A DNA stretch of 64,000 bases from Gorsachius magnificus (taxonomy: Eukaryota > Chordata > Aves > Pelecaniformes > Ardeidae), in contig CM067109.1 of NCBI GenBank assembly GCA_034008185.1, positions 57,900,801-57,964,800 on the forward strand, in the 5' to 3' direction. Shown in pieces: positions 1-12,700 of this stretch; positions within the stretch are counted from its first letter, which is position 1; every line of letters begins with the position of its first letter. Both the position numbers and the translations under genes were made by a program. The notes below the pieces were generated by a model, which was not told where the DNA came from, searched no databases, and worked only from the letters and a program-made list of their open reading frames with translations.

Positions 1-125
1 GACTTCTAATGGAAAACCAGGGTTGAAGCAGTCTCAGATTCTCAGGAGGAGCCCCTGTGCCCACCAAATGCAGCCAAAGGGTTTCTCAGGAACTGTGAGC
101 TCTGCTGAATACATGGCTGAATCGC

Positions 126-430
126 AGAATCATAGAATGTTTTGGGTTGGAAGGGACCCCTAGAGGTCATGTAGTCCAAACCCACTGCAGTGAGCAGGGA
201 GACCACTAACTAGGTCAGGTTGCTCAGAGCCCCATCCAACCTGGCCTTGAATGTTTCCAGGGATGGGGCCTCCACTACCTCTCTGGGCACCCCATTCCAG
301 TGTTTCACCACCCTCACCGTAAAGAATTTCTTCCTTATTCCTAGTCTAAATCTACCCTGTTTTAGTTTAAAACCACTACCATTTGTCCTGTCACAACTGG
401 TCCTGCTAAAAAGATTGTCCCCATATTGAA
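126..430 (-). mobile_element. CR1 LINE, 5'-truncated 3' end
   Basis: This is a chicken-repeat-1 (CR1) non-LTR retrotransposon copy in antisense orientation. Its 3' end lies on the left, at the octamer-like 'atcatagaatg' typical of the CR1 terminus. Read on the minus strand, positions 210 to about 400 encode the conserved C-terminus of the CR1 reverse-transcriptase ORF, with motifs such as GRFRLGIRKKFF, VVKHWN and REVVEAPSLETFKARLDGAL, and no stop before the terminal LT. The copy is truncated near 425-430, as expected from incomplete reverse transcription. The open frame covers only the tail of the protein, so the copy cannot move by itself. Confidence 0.9.
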
Positions 431-839
431 TATAGCAGTGCATGTGTGCCTGGGTAGCAGCCAGCACAAGGGCTTAGGATTTGAAGCTGAAAGCCATGTG
501 TAGCCTGATGTGAGTTACATGAAGCACACAGATGGTTAGGGCAGTGTATTGAAGAAGCAAAGCGTACAGTGGGACCCAGTGTGGTGGTGTGCTACCCCCC
601 GACCTCTTCCCGTAACTCTGCTCAAGTGATAACCACCTGTGGTGGTGGTGATAGATGTTTCTGGTTGTGAAGGGTGCACCCAGTGGATGAGGGGGAGACA
701 GATAACAATACAATAGCCAAGGGCCATTGTGCAAGGTGCCCACCTAAGCACAGTGAAGAAACTAAAATCTGTGGTTGGTATGCAAATATGGCTGTGAGCC
801 ACTCACCTGACCCCCATCAAGAGTGAGCAGACCAAGAGC
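431..839. other. Upstream flank, no gene
   Basis: Unique-looking DNA between the CR1 copy and the candidate LTR. It contains a short GGT/GTG-rich stretch near 640-652 and overlapping antisense open frames of about 88 codons with biased, low-complexity composition and no recognisable domain. I see no exon, RNA gene or repeat family here. Confidence 0.5.
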
Positions 840-1314
840 CCTTTGAGCTCTCCTGCATGGCAGCAGGCTGCGCGCCAGGAGCTCCCCGTGAGCAGGGATG
901 CCTCTCAAGGTTACTCCTTGAGGCTGAGACATTCCTTACCGCAACAGATTCTCAGTAAGTGGCTAACAGCATGCCAAACTCTGAAACCTTAGCTAGGTGA
1001 TATAAAGGATTCATTGCTGCACATATATATAATCCTGTAGACATAAACCTTCGACCAAGTCTGGGACTAGGATTGGATCAAGCCACACCTAGACTCCTCT
1101 CTGAGGAAGGAGTTTAGAAAGCCAGGGGATCTTTTCTGAACCTCATGACTCAATGAGAGGGTCTCCCTGACAGTTCTGTCTGACCCTGTCCTCTGTGCAG
1201 TAAATAACCAAGTGTACCTTGCCATTGAATCTTATAAACTACTGTCGCATTTACCAATGAACTTTGTTAACTCACTGTTTTACACCAATAAATTATATTT
1301 TCTGTCTCCCTTTC
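840..1314 (+). mobile_element. Candidate endogenous retrovirus solo LTR
   Basis: The segment has an LTR-like layout: a TATAAA box at 1001-1006, then an AATAAA poly(A) signal at 1287-1292 followed by a T-rich stretch, with no open reading frame between. The overall texture (CTGTGCAGTAAATAACCAAG near 1192-1212, a terminal TTTTCTGTCTCC) resembles avian ERV LTRs, judged by eye only. The 5' boundary, the TG...CA termini and the target-site duplication could not be placed, so limits are approximate. No gag, pol or env sequence flanks it, so if real it is a solo LTR. It lies about 2 kb upstream of GDA in the same orientation. Confidence 0.4.
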
Positions 1315-2929
1315 ATTCCATTTATGACATCCAGCTACACTGAAAAATTGAGCTAGCTGCTGCCAGGAGGGCAGAGGCACGCTGTATGGAGCAGCAGCGA
1401 TTGCCGGGGAAAGCTGTCTTCACTCTTCTGTTCAGAGGAGGAGTAAGTGAGTTTACCTCTCCAGGGCTTGGTCTCTGTTCACCCTGTTTTTCAGCTCTGC
1501 TCCCTCTACCTTTTGTTATTCAGTGGCAAAACCAGCCTATCTCTCACTCCAGCAAAAGACAATTTTCCTCGCCTGGGGTCACAGTTTAGAATACAGCTCA
1601 TTTCAGCTGCAGCCTGAATAAACACAGCAGTATCACCCTCTGAAACATCTTTGTAAGAGGCCTTTTGCAAGTGTTAGTTTAAAAGACTTTTGGTGCTATT
1701 TTAAAAAATGTATTGCTCTGCCACTCAAGGAAGCAGGAACTATTACAGTGTTGTAAACAAACTGAATTGCATGAAAGCTTCTGATGCCATTTTCTTTTCC
1801 AAACCAGATTAACCTGCAAGACCAATTTGTGGTTTGTTTTGTTTGCTAGCTTCTCATGCTTAAGAGATTAGAAATACAATAAAAACCCACCATGTGTCTT
1901 AAAAAAAAAAAGATCCATTTTATCTCACTGGGAGTCGTCTTAAACGACAAGACCTCTCACAAGAAATTACCAATATCAGCATGTAAAAGTCACTTTCACA
2001 TGTCCGTTTTATTTTGGACCTCTTTATGGTCTGACTAAGCTGATAGCCAAGTCAAGGTAACACCTTTCAGCTGGAGTCAGTAAGTTCACTATTTTTAAAA
2101 CTTGCTTCACAGTAACCTAAAGCATTCTTATGCAAAGAAGGCAAGAAAAAGGCTGATGACATGCCCACAGCAGACCAAAATTAAATTAATTCTCTGCTTT
2201 CCCAATGGCTTTCTCTCCTCCCACCATTGATCTGGAGAGCAGGAAAGATAATCTGTTACGCATTTGTATAGCGTCAGCACAGGGGGAAGTGCAAAGGTCT
2301 TTTAACGATAAACTATGTAACAACAAACTTCACAAAAGCTTTGAAAATGGCAGTGTCAGTGCTCTTGGTGCCAAGTTCATTCGTCGCTCCACAACCAGAT
2401 GAAGAAAGGTGTCTTCAAAAGGGAATTCAGAGAACACTGGTGGTGTTATCCTTGGTGTACCTCACACTGGCCCCACGAAGTCTTATCCCAATACTCTCAG
2501 TAGTGATCCTCTTAGCATGTGTTCATGATGTGCTTTGACTTTGGTTGTTGGAGCAGGATATGGTTCTGGAAGTGCAGGGTTAACAAAATTAATTTTTCTC
2601 TGGCTTTTGTTTTCCTGAGGCTGTTTTCTCTTTTTCTGTAGACCATCTCCACTGAGTGAGGCATTTGTTTGCCTAGTTCTGGCCCCTCAGCTGGCATTTA
2701 TTTTCTATTCCTGTGTCCTACTAATGTGCCATACAGGGGCCGAGGACCTAGTCTGAGAGATTAATCCTGGAGCACTCAGTACAACAGCACAGGTGAAACA
2801 AAGCACTAAGTGCCACCTCAAAATACATATCTAAAGTTTATGATATTTTAAAATTAGGTCTGTTCTTCTGAAAACGTCTGATAAATTTCCTAGTGCTCCA
2901 GGCACAGAGCGACAGGTTACAAGCTGCTG
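1315..2929. other. GDA upstream flank, no gene recognised
   Basis: AT-moderate DNA without a recognisable exon. Short open frames (for example 2205-2402 and 2341-2538) have no domain signature. An A-rich run sits at about 1901-1911. Distal regulatory elements of GDA could lie here, but nothing in the sequence alone marks them. Confidence 0.5.
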
Positions 2930-3720
2930 GGAGCTTGCGGCGGCGCAAGCTTACAAACTCAACCTTTCCGAAACGATACTTTTGAAGTGGTTACGACCGC
3001 CGGGCTGGCTGCAGAGGCTGGCTGCCGGGCTCTCGTAAGGCGCTGCCAGACGCCTGGTGGGGTCTCGCTCCGCTTCCCAGGAGGTACCCAGGACCCCCAA
3101 CCCCGCCCCGGGCATTGCTCCAGGCTTTTGCGCCTCTTACACGGCGGAGGACCCACCCCTGGGGGGCGAAGGGGAGTGGCGGTGGGGGTGGCTGAAGTTG
3201 CAGGGCCGGGAGCTGGGGAGGACCCCCTGCGCCCCTCTTGGCCGCGCCCGCGGGCACCTCCCGCCCGGCGGCGGCGGACGGGGAAGGGGGCGGCCCGGGC
3301 TCCCGCCCTCCCTCCGCCGAAACCACCCCCGAAGAGAAAGTCCGGGGGGGGGCGAGGGGCGGCCCCCCCCGCCGGAGCGCCAGCCCGCCCGCCGCCATGG
3401 GCTCCCCGCGCGCCCGCCGCTCGCCCACGTCTTCAGGGGGACCTTCGTGCACTCCAGCCCCCCGGCGCCCATGGAGATCCTCCACGGACACCTGCTGGGG
3501 GTGGACGATAGCGGGACGGTGAGCGCGGGGGCGAGGGAAGGGGGGGGCCGGGGCCGGGGGAGGCGCCTCAGCCCCTCCGCCCCGGCGGGGCGGCAGTCGC
3601 CGGGCGTCGCGCTCTCCCCGCCGCGTCCCCCCAGCTCGCGGTGAAAAGGACCCTTTTCGGTCCCGAGTCCCGTCCCGGGGGTGGTGAGGGGCAGGGCCGG
3701 CTACGCTGGTCGGTAGGGAG
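2930..3720 (+). promoter_or_regulatory. GDA: CpG island promoter of GDA
   Basis: An abrupt rise in G+C and CpG density begins near 2930 and ends near 3720, enclosing the first GDA coding exon. Long C and G runs occur (C runs at 3364-3370, G runs near 3342-3350 and 3540-3547), and several GGGCGG/CCCGCC-type Sp1-like boxes. No TATA box is evident before the coding start, consistent with a TATA-less housekeeping-type promoter and dispersed initiation. The exact transcription start cannot be read from the sequence. Several long open frames on both strands within the island are composition artefacts (Pro/Arg/Gly/Ala-rich). Confidence 0.8.
3397..3518 (+). CDS. GDA: GDA exon 1 (start, apparent 1-base frame break)
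   Basis: The conserved frame from 3417 reads PLAHVFRGTFVHS, then PMEILHGHLLGVDDSGT, ending in phase 0 at donor 3519 (gtgagc). The only ATG in strong Kozak context (gccgccATGg, 3397) reads MGSPRAR and then goes out of frame, because 20 rather than 21 bases separate it from CCG 3417. One extra base would give seven residues before PLAH, the same as the human protein. The conserved frame has no nearby upstream ATG (the first is at 3057). The next in-frame ATG is 3471, which would drop the first conserved strand. A missing C in a GC-rich run is the simplest explanation. Confidence 0.85.
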
Positions 3721-6700
3721 AAAGTGGAAAATTTGGGCGCTCTAAGTACTCGGAGTCTGTGGGCGAGAGGGAAGAGCTGCGGAGAAGGGTTTTCGTGCTC
3801 GCAGGTGCTGGAGGTGACTGGGATGGCACGTTGTCTCCTTGGCAGAAGTCTGCAGGTAGCCTAAGCCTGTCTTCAAAGCGTGCTAAACATTTCGGAAACA
3901 GCAGCACGCTGGGACCAGGCGTTCTTCCAGACTCTCTCAGTTCTCTTTCAGTTTCACAAGCAGGTTTTCCATTCTCCTGAGTATCAAAATAGTGGCTGCG
4001 AGTAACTGCAGTGTACCCCTCGTACTCATGCACAGTCTTCCTGGGTGAGGCTTTTTTTTTTATTGTCGCCAGAAAAACCATGGCATATACCCATGAAGAG
4101 TTAAGAAGATGGTGGTGTTGGGCATGTTAGTGGCACAAGCCACGTTTAAAACAAGCATTGCACTTACTGGTGTTGCAGGATCGATTCTGGCAGGGAAGCT
4201 GTATCATTCCCTTAACGATACCATAGATGAAACTCAGTTTCACAGTGCACGTTGTGTAGGTGGGCTGGTAGTTTCTCACAGGCTCAGTAACATGCATAGA
4301 TTCCCTATGTATAATGAAAAAAGGTCCTTTTCTTTGTTGCAGCTAAGTAACAGGCTTCAGTGTGTTGGGCTTCAGTACCATTTGAAATTTCTGCAAAGCA
4401 CACTTTGGACCCTTACCGTGTTTATTTTCTCTGTTCATACAGGCCCATGAGGGCCTGTTCCAAGACAGCCCTCTTACAGCTCTTGAGGAGTCTGGTGCAG
4501 GGCATAGGAGAGTCTATGTATTTTGATGTACAGCAGGGGAATAACAACTTACGTAACGATGTATTGGCTGGTGTCAGCTGCAAACGATCGAGCTGAAGGA
4601 AGAAAGGGTTTGGTTTGTGTAACTCAGGTGCAGGAGGCAGAAACTCATACCCCATCCCACACTGTAATGGCAATTTCCGGAAAAGGGTCCCTACTTGGCA
4701 TCCTTAGGATGTGAGTGATTTTCTTGAAAAACAGGTGCCTTTGTAAGCTATACCTAGGGATTTTTGCTCTTCCCTTCTCCTAGTGAACAAGGATTCACTG
4801 GAATTCACTGCTATTTCCTTACGTAAATCAGTACATTCCCATGCAGTTTTTTAAAAAAAAATAAAAAAAATCTAGTAAAACACTGTTGTCCAAAAATAAA
4901 ATTCCCAACAGAGTGCAGTAACAAGGACTTTCTTATCTTTTTCACACAAATTCTTGTAATTTTGCTATTCCAGGGTCTGATACAGTGAGTTTTGGTACTC
5001 CTTAACTCATAATTTAACGTCATGCAGAACTTCCACTGGAATCATGGAAGAGCTGTCTTTTCAAGAAGGACATGGTGGTTAGAAAATTGCTTACCTTTGT
5101 TGTCCGAATTTACACCAAAACTGTTTCAGTATTACTCACGAAGAAGTAAGTTTAACTAAAAAGGTATTATTCTTTTGCTTCATATTGCTGACTCCATGAT
5201 GGAAAAATCTTGGATGGTCTCTGACACAGTGAACAGAATCAGCCTTTGTGAACAGCCAGGTCTTGTTCTCCAGTGTGAGTCCCTGCCTGTCCTCCAAGGG
5301 ACAGGAGCATACAACCAGCGCCACAGTAACACTGTCCAGATCCACGCCGCATGTGGGGATACTTGGCTGGTAAAGGCCATGGATGAGATGTCAGCTCTCT
5401 TGTGCTTTGCCTGTAGATGAAAAGGGGGCTTTAGCAAGGAAAACGCTGATGTTACTGTTAAGTTAGCAAAATAAGAACTGTGTTTAACTGAGCGGTTTGC
5501 AGAGAAGTGTGATGCTGCTTTTGAGGAATAGCAAGTAGAAAGGGTAGTATTCCTCATGCTAGAGAAAATAGAGACAGGTGCAGAGTGTGAGTTGAAATGT
5601 TGGTGTAATTAACTTAGCTGAGTAGAATATTAAGTAAATAGAACAAGTATTAAGCTAAAAGCTCCTACTGAAGACTTGAAAAGAGCAAGAGTTGTGGAAT
5701 AAGAGTCCATATTGTTAAGCACTGCCAAACATAAGTGTCTGATGTAAGCCAGCTGGGATAACAAGTGACGTGGGTTAGCTGTACAAGGAGGAAGGCACAA
5801 AGGCACCAGCATCCATCTGGAGTTCATTGCTTAGCCTTTCCCAGCAGGTTAGGCTGGTCATTCAGGAGCTGCGTCTAGTAAGTGCTCCTGTCTCTCATCT
5901 AGCCTCACATTCCCTTTTTGGGAACTAGGCAAGCAATAGGCATCGTGTCTCTAAATGCAAAAGTCAGCTAATCATTGTGGGAGTGGGGGTGGGGGGGAAG
6001 AGGGATGGACACCTTATTCATGTTCATCTATGAATGTCATAGCCAGAAACAAAGTTACGCAGGCACTGTTGGATTAAAAAACCTATGTTCCTTCAGCTAG
6101 TATTGTTCACTTTCCTTTCTTTGGTAGCAAAGTTATTTGCATTGTGGTGCTTGGATGCAGTCAGGGTTTACCGCATCAGGGTTGATGCATCATTTAGTGG
6201 ACCAGCTGTGCGTTGATGGAGGAGCTTTGGGCACCTCTTGGAATAAAAACGGCCTGAGCTAGGCACCGGGGTAGGGAGGTCTCACCTTCTCATCTTTGAA
6301 TCCTTTAGCCCCATCACATGGGTGACACATCAGAACTAATTTGAGGTGTTAGCAGCTGTTTATCCTGCTTTTCGCTATACACCCTTCCCAACATACTCGT
6401 TACTGTCCTTAACTTCCTTGTTTACAAGCTGAAGGTCTTGCCTGTGCGCTTCTCTTGACGCTGTAGTGACTCTGCTATAGAGTTTTTTCTTGCTTTTATA
6501 GTATTAAGTGCTAATTTAAAGGACCAGTGCACCAGGTTGGTGTACAAGCAAATGTCCTAGCCTGGGACCTCAAAGACTTTAAAGCATTCCATGTTAGAGA
6601 GATGGCCAGAGCAAATGCATCCTAAAGCAGTGGGGAACATCTCTTGGGTGACCAAGGAGTTCTGTTGGGAAGTTTGTTTGAAAAGAGTATAGGTGTCTTG

Positions 6701-9700
6701 CTGATTCATCCATAGCTGCATTTGGCAATCGTGGACCAGGTGTCAGGTTTAGGGTTGATTCCATGTGTCCAGCTCCCTTGAAACATACTTTCTTCATTCT
6801 TCCATGATTTAAGTGTTTTATTTGTCTGCACCCTAAGAGTATATAATAGTCACTTCTTTTCCATGGCAACGCCTGTTTCCAGAATTTGCCATCTGGTGTT
6901 CCATGTTCCTCTCTCTCTTCCCCTCCCCTCCCGCCCCCTGCTTTTTTCTTTTTTTTTTCTCCTTTTTTTTCAGCATCTCTAACATTACTCATTCTGCATC
7001 CATTTTGACTTCAGCATTTGAGTGACATTTTCTTTATTGCTCATCAGAAATTTCAGTAGGTCTGTATTCTAAGCCCTCTGCAGATATATAGCTAATTAAG
7101 CTGGCTATATTCCTCTTTAGAAGGAGGGAAGTGCTGCTTCATGTGAAGTATTAATGGACTACAATATTCTTGCAGTTTTTGCTAGTGTGTTATTTATTTC
7201 TATGGTATATGGTATGATTTTAATAGCGTTTTTTTCTGACTAAAAAAATTAAAACATTTGCTCTTTAAATAATGTAAAGCGTATAAGCCATATATATGCA
7301 TGTAAAAGACTAGGAAGCCAGAAACTTCTTGTCTACAGTTTTAGTTAGCAGTCTTTGCTTATTTTTCTCTGTAGAAAAACCAGAAAATGCAAAAGGTGAT
7401 GTCATGCACATAAAATAAGGGCGTGCGAATAACTGATAAACAGTGCTCTTTCAGTCTGCTTGATCTTTCTCCTAGGTTCCTTCCTATTACCTTTTAACAA
7501 CTATTTGATCTTGCCTTTACATGTTTTTTTAATTGCTGTCTTAGAAACTGCTGTCAGGAGGGTGATACAGGCCCTCAGTGTGGGAATTTTCACAGGAGTA
7601 GAAGGATGCCGATACCAGTCAGGTTACTCCCTTTAACTTAGAGGAATGAGCTCTTATAACAAGGGAGTTAGAAGACCATGAGATGGTTTCTGGCAGAAAC
7701 TGTGGTTAGGCAAGAATTTCTGAAAGCCTTTGACCGGGAGAGGCAGTAGGGTTCTCTACTGTCAAGTAGGTTTTTTTATAATAAACAAAGGCCTTAGGCG
7801 TGCTTTTAGTCTGTATTGCAAACCAAAAAGATTATCTGCATTTTTTTCCCTTAATTTCTTTTCTCTTCCTAGGCACTTAAATAAAATAAAGAAACCCCAA
7901 CATTAACGAGGCAAGCAGAAAATTAGAAAATACTTAGCTCAGTGCCATTCAGTCCTAGGCAAAGCAAATAATTTGACCCCTCTGTTTTTGAGTACTGTAA
8001 TTGCATTCCCTTAAGGCTGTTGCACACCTCCACAACGAATGACTGTACTGCTAATACGGTGGTATGTTACAGGGATACCAGCGGACACTGAAGTCTGTGC
8101 GGCTCTGCCCATGTATTACTTGAAAATGAATTGATTGTTTTCTTACAAGTTACAAAGTGGGTGTGGTTATTCACTGGATGGTGAGTAGGTATTTCAAAAT
8201 CACACCTGGTAGTCAGGAAGAACAAGTATTTCAATGCAAACCTATCAACTTTGTAGTAAATGTGTGAAATCTGTTTTAAGGCAAGACTCATTTTGCCTTC
8301 TTGTAAAGCTGATGTGCAACACAGGTTTAAATTATTTAACTGTGCTTTCTTTCTTTTAGATTGTGTTTTTGGAACAAACTGATCAGCAAGAGCAACTGGC
8401 TAAGAAGTGGGGATTCAAGCCGTCTGACATAAGAGAACTGAGTAACCAGTATGTGGTTTGTTTAGATTAATTTCAGCAAATGCAGTTTATTCTCTGAGTG
8501 AAGTAATGCCAGTCTCTGTGAATACATTTTGGTAGAGAGCACATTAAATCCAATCTCATGGGCAATGCTCCCTTTCAGCTTTAGGAGAGCTTTTAACCCA
8601 AGAGCTGCCTGTGTCCTGCATGGGACTTGGAGTGTAGCCGGTGCTTTTTGCATTCCTTGGTTTGGGACTGCAGCCATGGCTGAATTGTGCTGGATGATTT
8701 ACACTGCACAGAACAAAATGCTGTATTTAGCTTTCATACATGACCTCTTCTGTGCTTACAGAAGTAAACAACATTCTTTCTTGAGATTACATTTTATATC
8801 CATTTTGCTAGCAGCAGGCTGTGCCTAACTAGCTCGAAACTCTGGACTTAGTAAATGTAGGTAACACTAACGCTGCAGATATAAAACTCAATTGCTTGGG
8901 CTTTGACACACTCCCTAATAAAAACTAATAAAATTAGAAGATTTAAACCTCCTAAACACAGAGCCTTGGATTTCTAACTGTATTGCAGCTAGAGCATTTC
9001 TTTTTTTCTTCAGCCAGTGAATTTCCCCACCTTTCTGGCAAAGTGAAGTGGTTTTGGGTTGCACCTACTATGCTTTGCATGTAGTAGCACAACTGTAAAC
9101 GACTTAACAGCTTAAAATCTAGAACTGCAGCATTGTTTTAGTGTTCAGTTGTTAAAAAAAATCTGTGTGCTTTTTGAAAGGCTAATCATACAAAAAATAT
9201 GAGTCATCAGATGTTTTCTTCACTTGAAATAGCCTGAGGAAAATGGAAGGTGCTGGGAATATGGATCAGATTGAGAAAGATCCTTCAGCATTTCTAGCAT
9301 GCAGCAAAACAGGAAGAAGGGGAACTATAAAGAGATGAAATCACTGTTCAGTCAGTAGTCAGGGAGAAAGGGAGTGAGAGAAATTCGATACTGTACGGAG
9401 TTCCAGCACAAAACAAAATAATTATAGCAACTTCCTGGTAATGTTGATATATTCATCCCTGTTATTGCATGAACACTACATGACAACAAACAGTACTCCA
9501 GTTCCATTGTAAATATGCCTTCCCTGTCAAGACACTGAGCAGAGTTTTTTTCACCAGCATCTCTATTTGTAGACACAATGGCTGTTCTTCCATTAAACCT
9601 TGAAGTTCATTGATTGAATATATAGATACGTATATAATGTAGAAGGGAAACTGGGATATAGAAAGTTACAGTTTTGTTAATATAATGGTCTGGCAGCTAG

Positions 9701-12700
9701 AGGTATTCCAAATATATCCATATTAGGAAACCAAGACTGCCCAAATCTCTTTTTCAGGTGGATTCTGTGGTGGATTAATTTCAGTTATTGTGAAGTCAGT
9801 TTGGCTTTAATTGTTGGTATTTAGTCTGGGTAAATAATAAAGGTAATTGGATTAATCATACTGTTTTTCTCATAGCTGTACATAAGTCTGTGTAAAAGTT
9901 ATTATTCAACTGCTTCATACTGTTAAAGGAGCATGAGTAGAGGTACAGTAGGACTTGATAGGCTGATGCTGAAAGAGGAAGGTTAATCTGTACTTGCCGT
10001 TTACTCTGGTGGATTTTGCTCAAACATACTGTTTAAAGCAAGACTACTTACCGTGGAAGATTTTGTGACATTTTTAACTATTACAATTTTCTTTCCCTAG
10101 TGAATTCTTCATGCCAGGAATGGTTGATACACACATTCATGCCCCTCAGTATTCATTTACTGGTACAAGAGTAGATCTACCTCTTTTGCAGTGGTTGACT
10201 ACCTACACATTCCCAACAGAAGCCAAATACAAAGACAGTGATTTTGCAGAAGAAGTGTACACCAGAGTTGTTGTAAGTACTGCAAATGTCATTTACCTAC
10301 TTGATGACATTCATGTTAGTGAAATACATGTGTGTTTTCAGAAGGTTAGCAGAAATAATAGAGCATGTTTTAATGTCGTGAAAACCAGATAGAACCAACT
10401 GTGTAGCCACTGTTCTAATTGCCAGCCAAGATTTTCCCTTACTAGTTCCAGTCTTGTTCTGTTGTTGCTGATAAGACAGTTAATTTAATCACATGGTTAA
10501 CAATGAACTTGTTTATCATCTTTTCTGATATCTGAGTACAATGACAAACATTTAAGAGTACTCTCAGAGCTGGTATAGCCAGGAGGTGCTGAGAACCTCA
10601 ATGCAGAAATAACCAGGCATGATAAAAAAAAAAATCAGAGGATATTTCCTTTTCTGCACAAAAAGTCTCTGTTATGAAATTGTCTTCTGCAAAGACTACA
10701 TTGAAGAGAAGATGCTTCTCACAGACAACAAATCTGGGGTGTTTTGGAGTAATTAAGAAAGATGTTTCTACAGCTGAGGTCCTTGTAGCAGGAATGTCTT
10801 AATGTCTTTCACTTCAGGGGCTTTAGATGAAACCTGTCAATGGTACTGTGGCACAAAGGGAGAGGCTGTGTTTGAGCTAGACTGGTTCTGAGTAATATAA
10901 AAGCTTTAAGAAATTCCACTTGATGAACAAAAGCAGCTAGGTTGCAGAGTACTGATTTTTAATAAGTGAACTGAAATATCTTCAACAGATTAAATGATTT
11001 GGCCAATGTAAGTTGCCTTGCATTTGTCTAATACTGTGACAACATGTGTTGTCAAAATAACACAGTGAATCTGAAATAAATAGTTACGCTGCCTTTGTGA
11101 CACAATTTTTTTTAAAAAAGTTACTTTCTGCCACCTGCCATAATAAAACCACGTAGGAGCAGCTTGGTCACAAACTCTAGTGACAAGCACACATGCCCTC
11201 AGCTACTTAAAGCCTAGAGGTGATCTCACCTTCCAGCTGCGTGCCTCAGCATACTGTTACTGTCGCCATCAGTTCAGTTTGGGTGACATCAGCACAGGTA
11301 AAGCTCACGCTGTGCAAGGTGTTTAATAACATCACCTGGAAAAGAACTGCCAGTGAGAGGTGGAAGTTAGTTGTAGGAGATTCAAGACAATCGTTAGGCT
11401 CTACCCATGTGTATCCAGTGGGACAAAGCCAGGAAAATGTCTTCACCCCCAAATGCTGCAGAATACCACTTGCTCTGTAGTGCTTGATGGGGCTGATGAT
11501 GACCTTCAGCTGTTAGAAGCAGGACTAAACCTGCCAGGAGCAGATATTGTCTCATCTTTGCACTTTTGGAGTTGTAATGAAAACATAGTGATTTTCTTTT
11601 TTCAAATCAAAATTCTATTTCCAAGAAACACATTCTACAGTTGGTAAAAGCAATGAATTAGCTGAAATTTGCCAGATTTTAGCTAGAACCTCCTCTGTTC
11701 CCTCAAATTTTAGGAAAGCCAATTCTTCAGGCTGATGTTTTGGAAACAGAATGTTTTTAGATTTCATTTAACAATGATGTTAGAACTCCAGAAGTAGAGA
11801 ATTCTGGGTTTCAACAGCTAAGACAGACAAAGGTAGTTTCAGTAATGACACTGTTATTTTTGAGACTCATTTTAGGAACCCTTAAAGACATACTTTTAAT
11901 TATGGGCTTTAATTTTAATATTGCATGGAAAAGACAGAACTTGGCTTCATGTTTGTCGAATAATTAGTTCTAGCCATTCTTAAAAGTTGTGTTGGATGTC
12001 CCACCATCTATGTAATTAAAAAAAATAAAGCAAAATTCTCAAATTATGTTGTAGCCAGAATATTTAATCCTGTATGTTGGATGGGTAGTCAATATAGCAT
12101 GCATTAGTCCAAAGATCAAGTGAAGCTATAAATTTCATCATGACTGAATGTGACTATAAGTGGCTCTTCATTTTACTGTTATGTCCTCCAAAAGTAATAT
12201 GAACAGGTATCAACCACCTTCCCTTTTCAAACAGTATAATTAAATTACACTCTGAGCAGTTGTTCTTGATTTACTTTAGCCTTGAAGTTTGTTACTTTGT
12301 ATTCAGGGATAATAAAGGATTTTTATATGTGAAAGCCTGACTATTTTTCCCAGCTACATCAAGTGGCCAAATGAAAACCACTGCTTTTTTGACAAAGCCT
12401 TGCTTTGCTAACATTAGGTAAATAGTGCTTCACTGTGAAAATTGGAGAGCCTTTCAAAAATAAGAAATAATATAAATGGCTGGTGGTTTATATTTCTAAA
12501 TAGAAGTCAGGATTCATTTCCAGTTTGAGTGAGGGAAACGTAGACTGGTTTCTATGGGTTTAGCCATTGTTAAAATCCTGTATGGAGGTGGAAGAGGAAT
12601 GTTTGTATGTATTAACACTCAGGCTTAAAAAAAGTTATTATGAAATTAAAAATCTATATTTTACTGTCCCACTTCACTGCACAACTTCTCAATCACTAAA

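Noticed and set aside
2991..3491. Antisense 166-codon frame in the CpG island
   Set aside because: Gly/Arg/Pro/Ala-rich, antisense to a known exon, no domain. CpG-rich DNA rarely contains stop codons.
3057..3644. 195-codon open frame through GDA exon 1
   Set aside because: It includes the conserved GDA exon 1 peptide but continues past the exon 1 donor and begins in GC-rich island sequence with no homology. The upstream and downstream parts are composition artefacts; only 3417-3518 is credible in this frame.
3701..4081. Antisense 126-codon frame in GDA intron 1
   Set aside because: Mixed composition but no recognisable domain, splice context or promoter. Kept only as a low-value candidate; a protein search with no hit in other birds would settle it.
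6908..6972. Long pyrimidine tract ending in cag, like a 3' splice site
   Set aside because: No downstream segment matches GDA or any known exon, and GDA exons 1 and 2 already join in phase.
10273..10392. Read-through of GDA exon 3 into intron 3
   Set aside because: The donor is strong and the human protein continues in exon 4, so the 40-codon extension is intronic.
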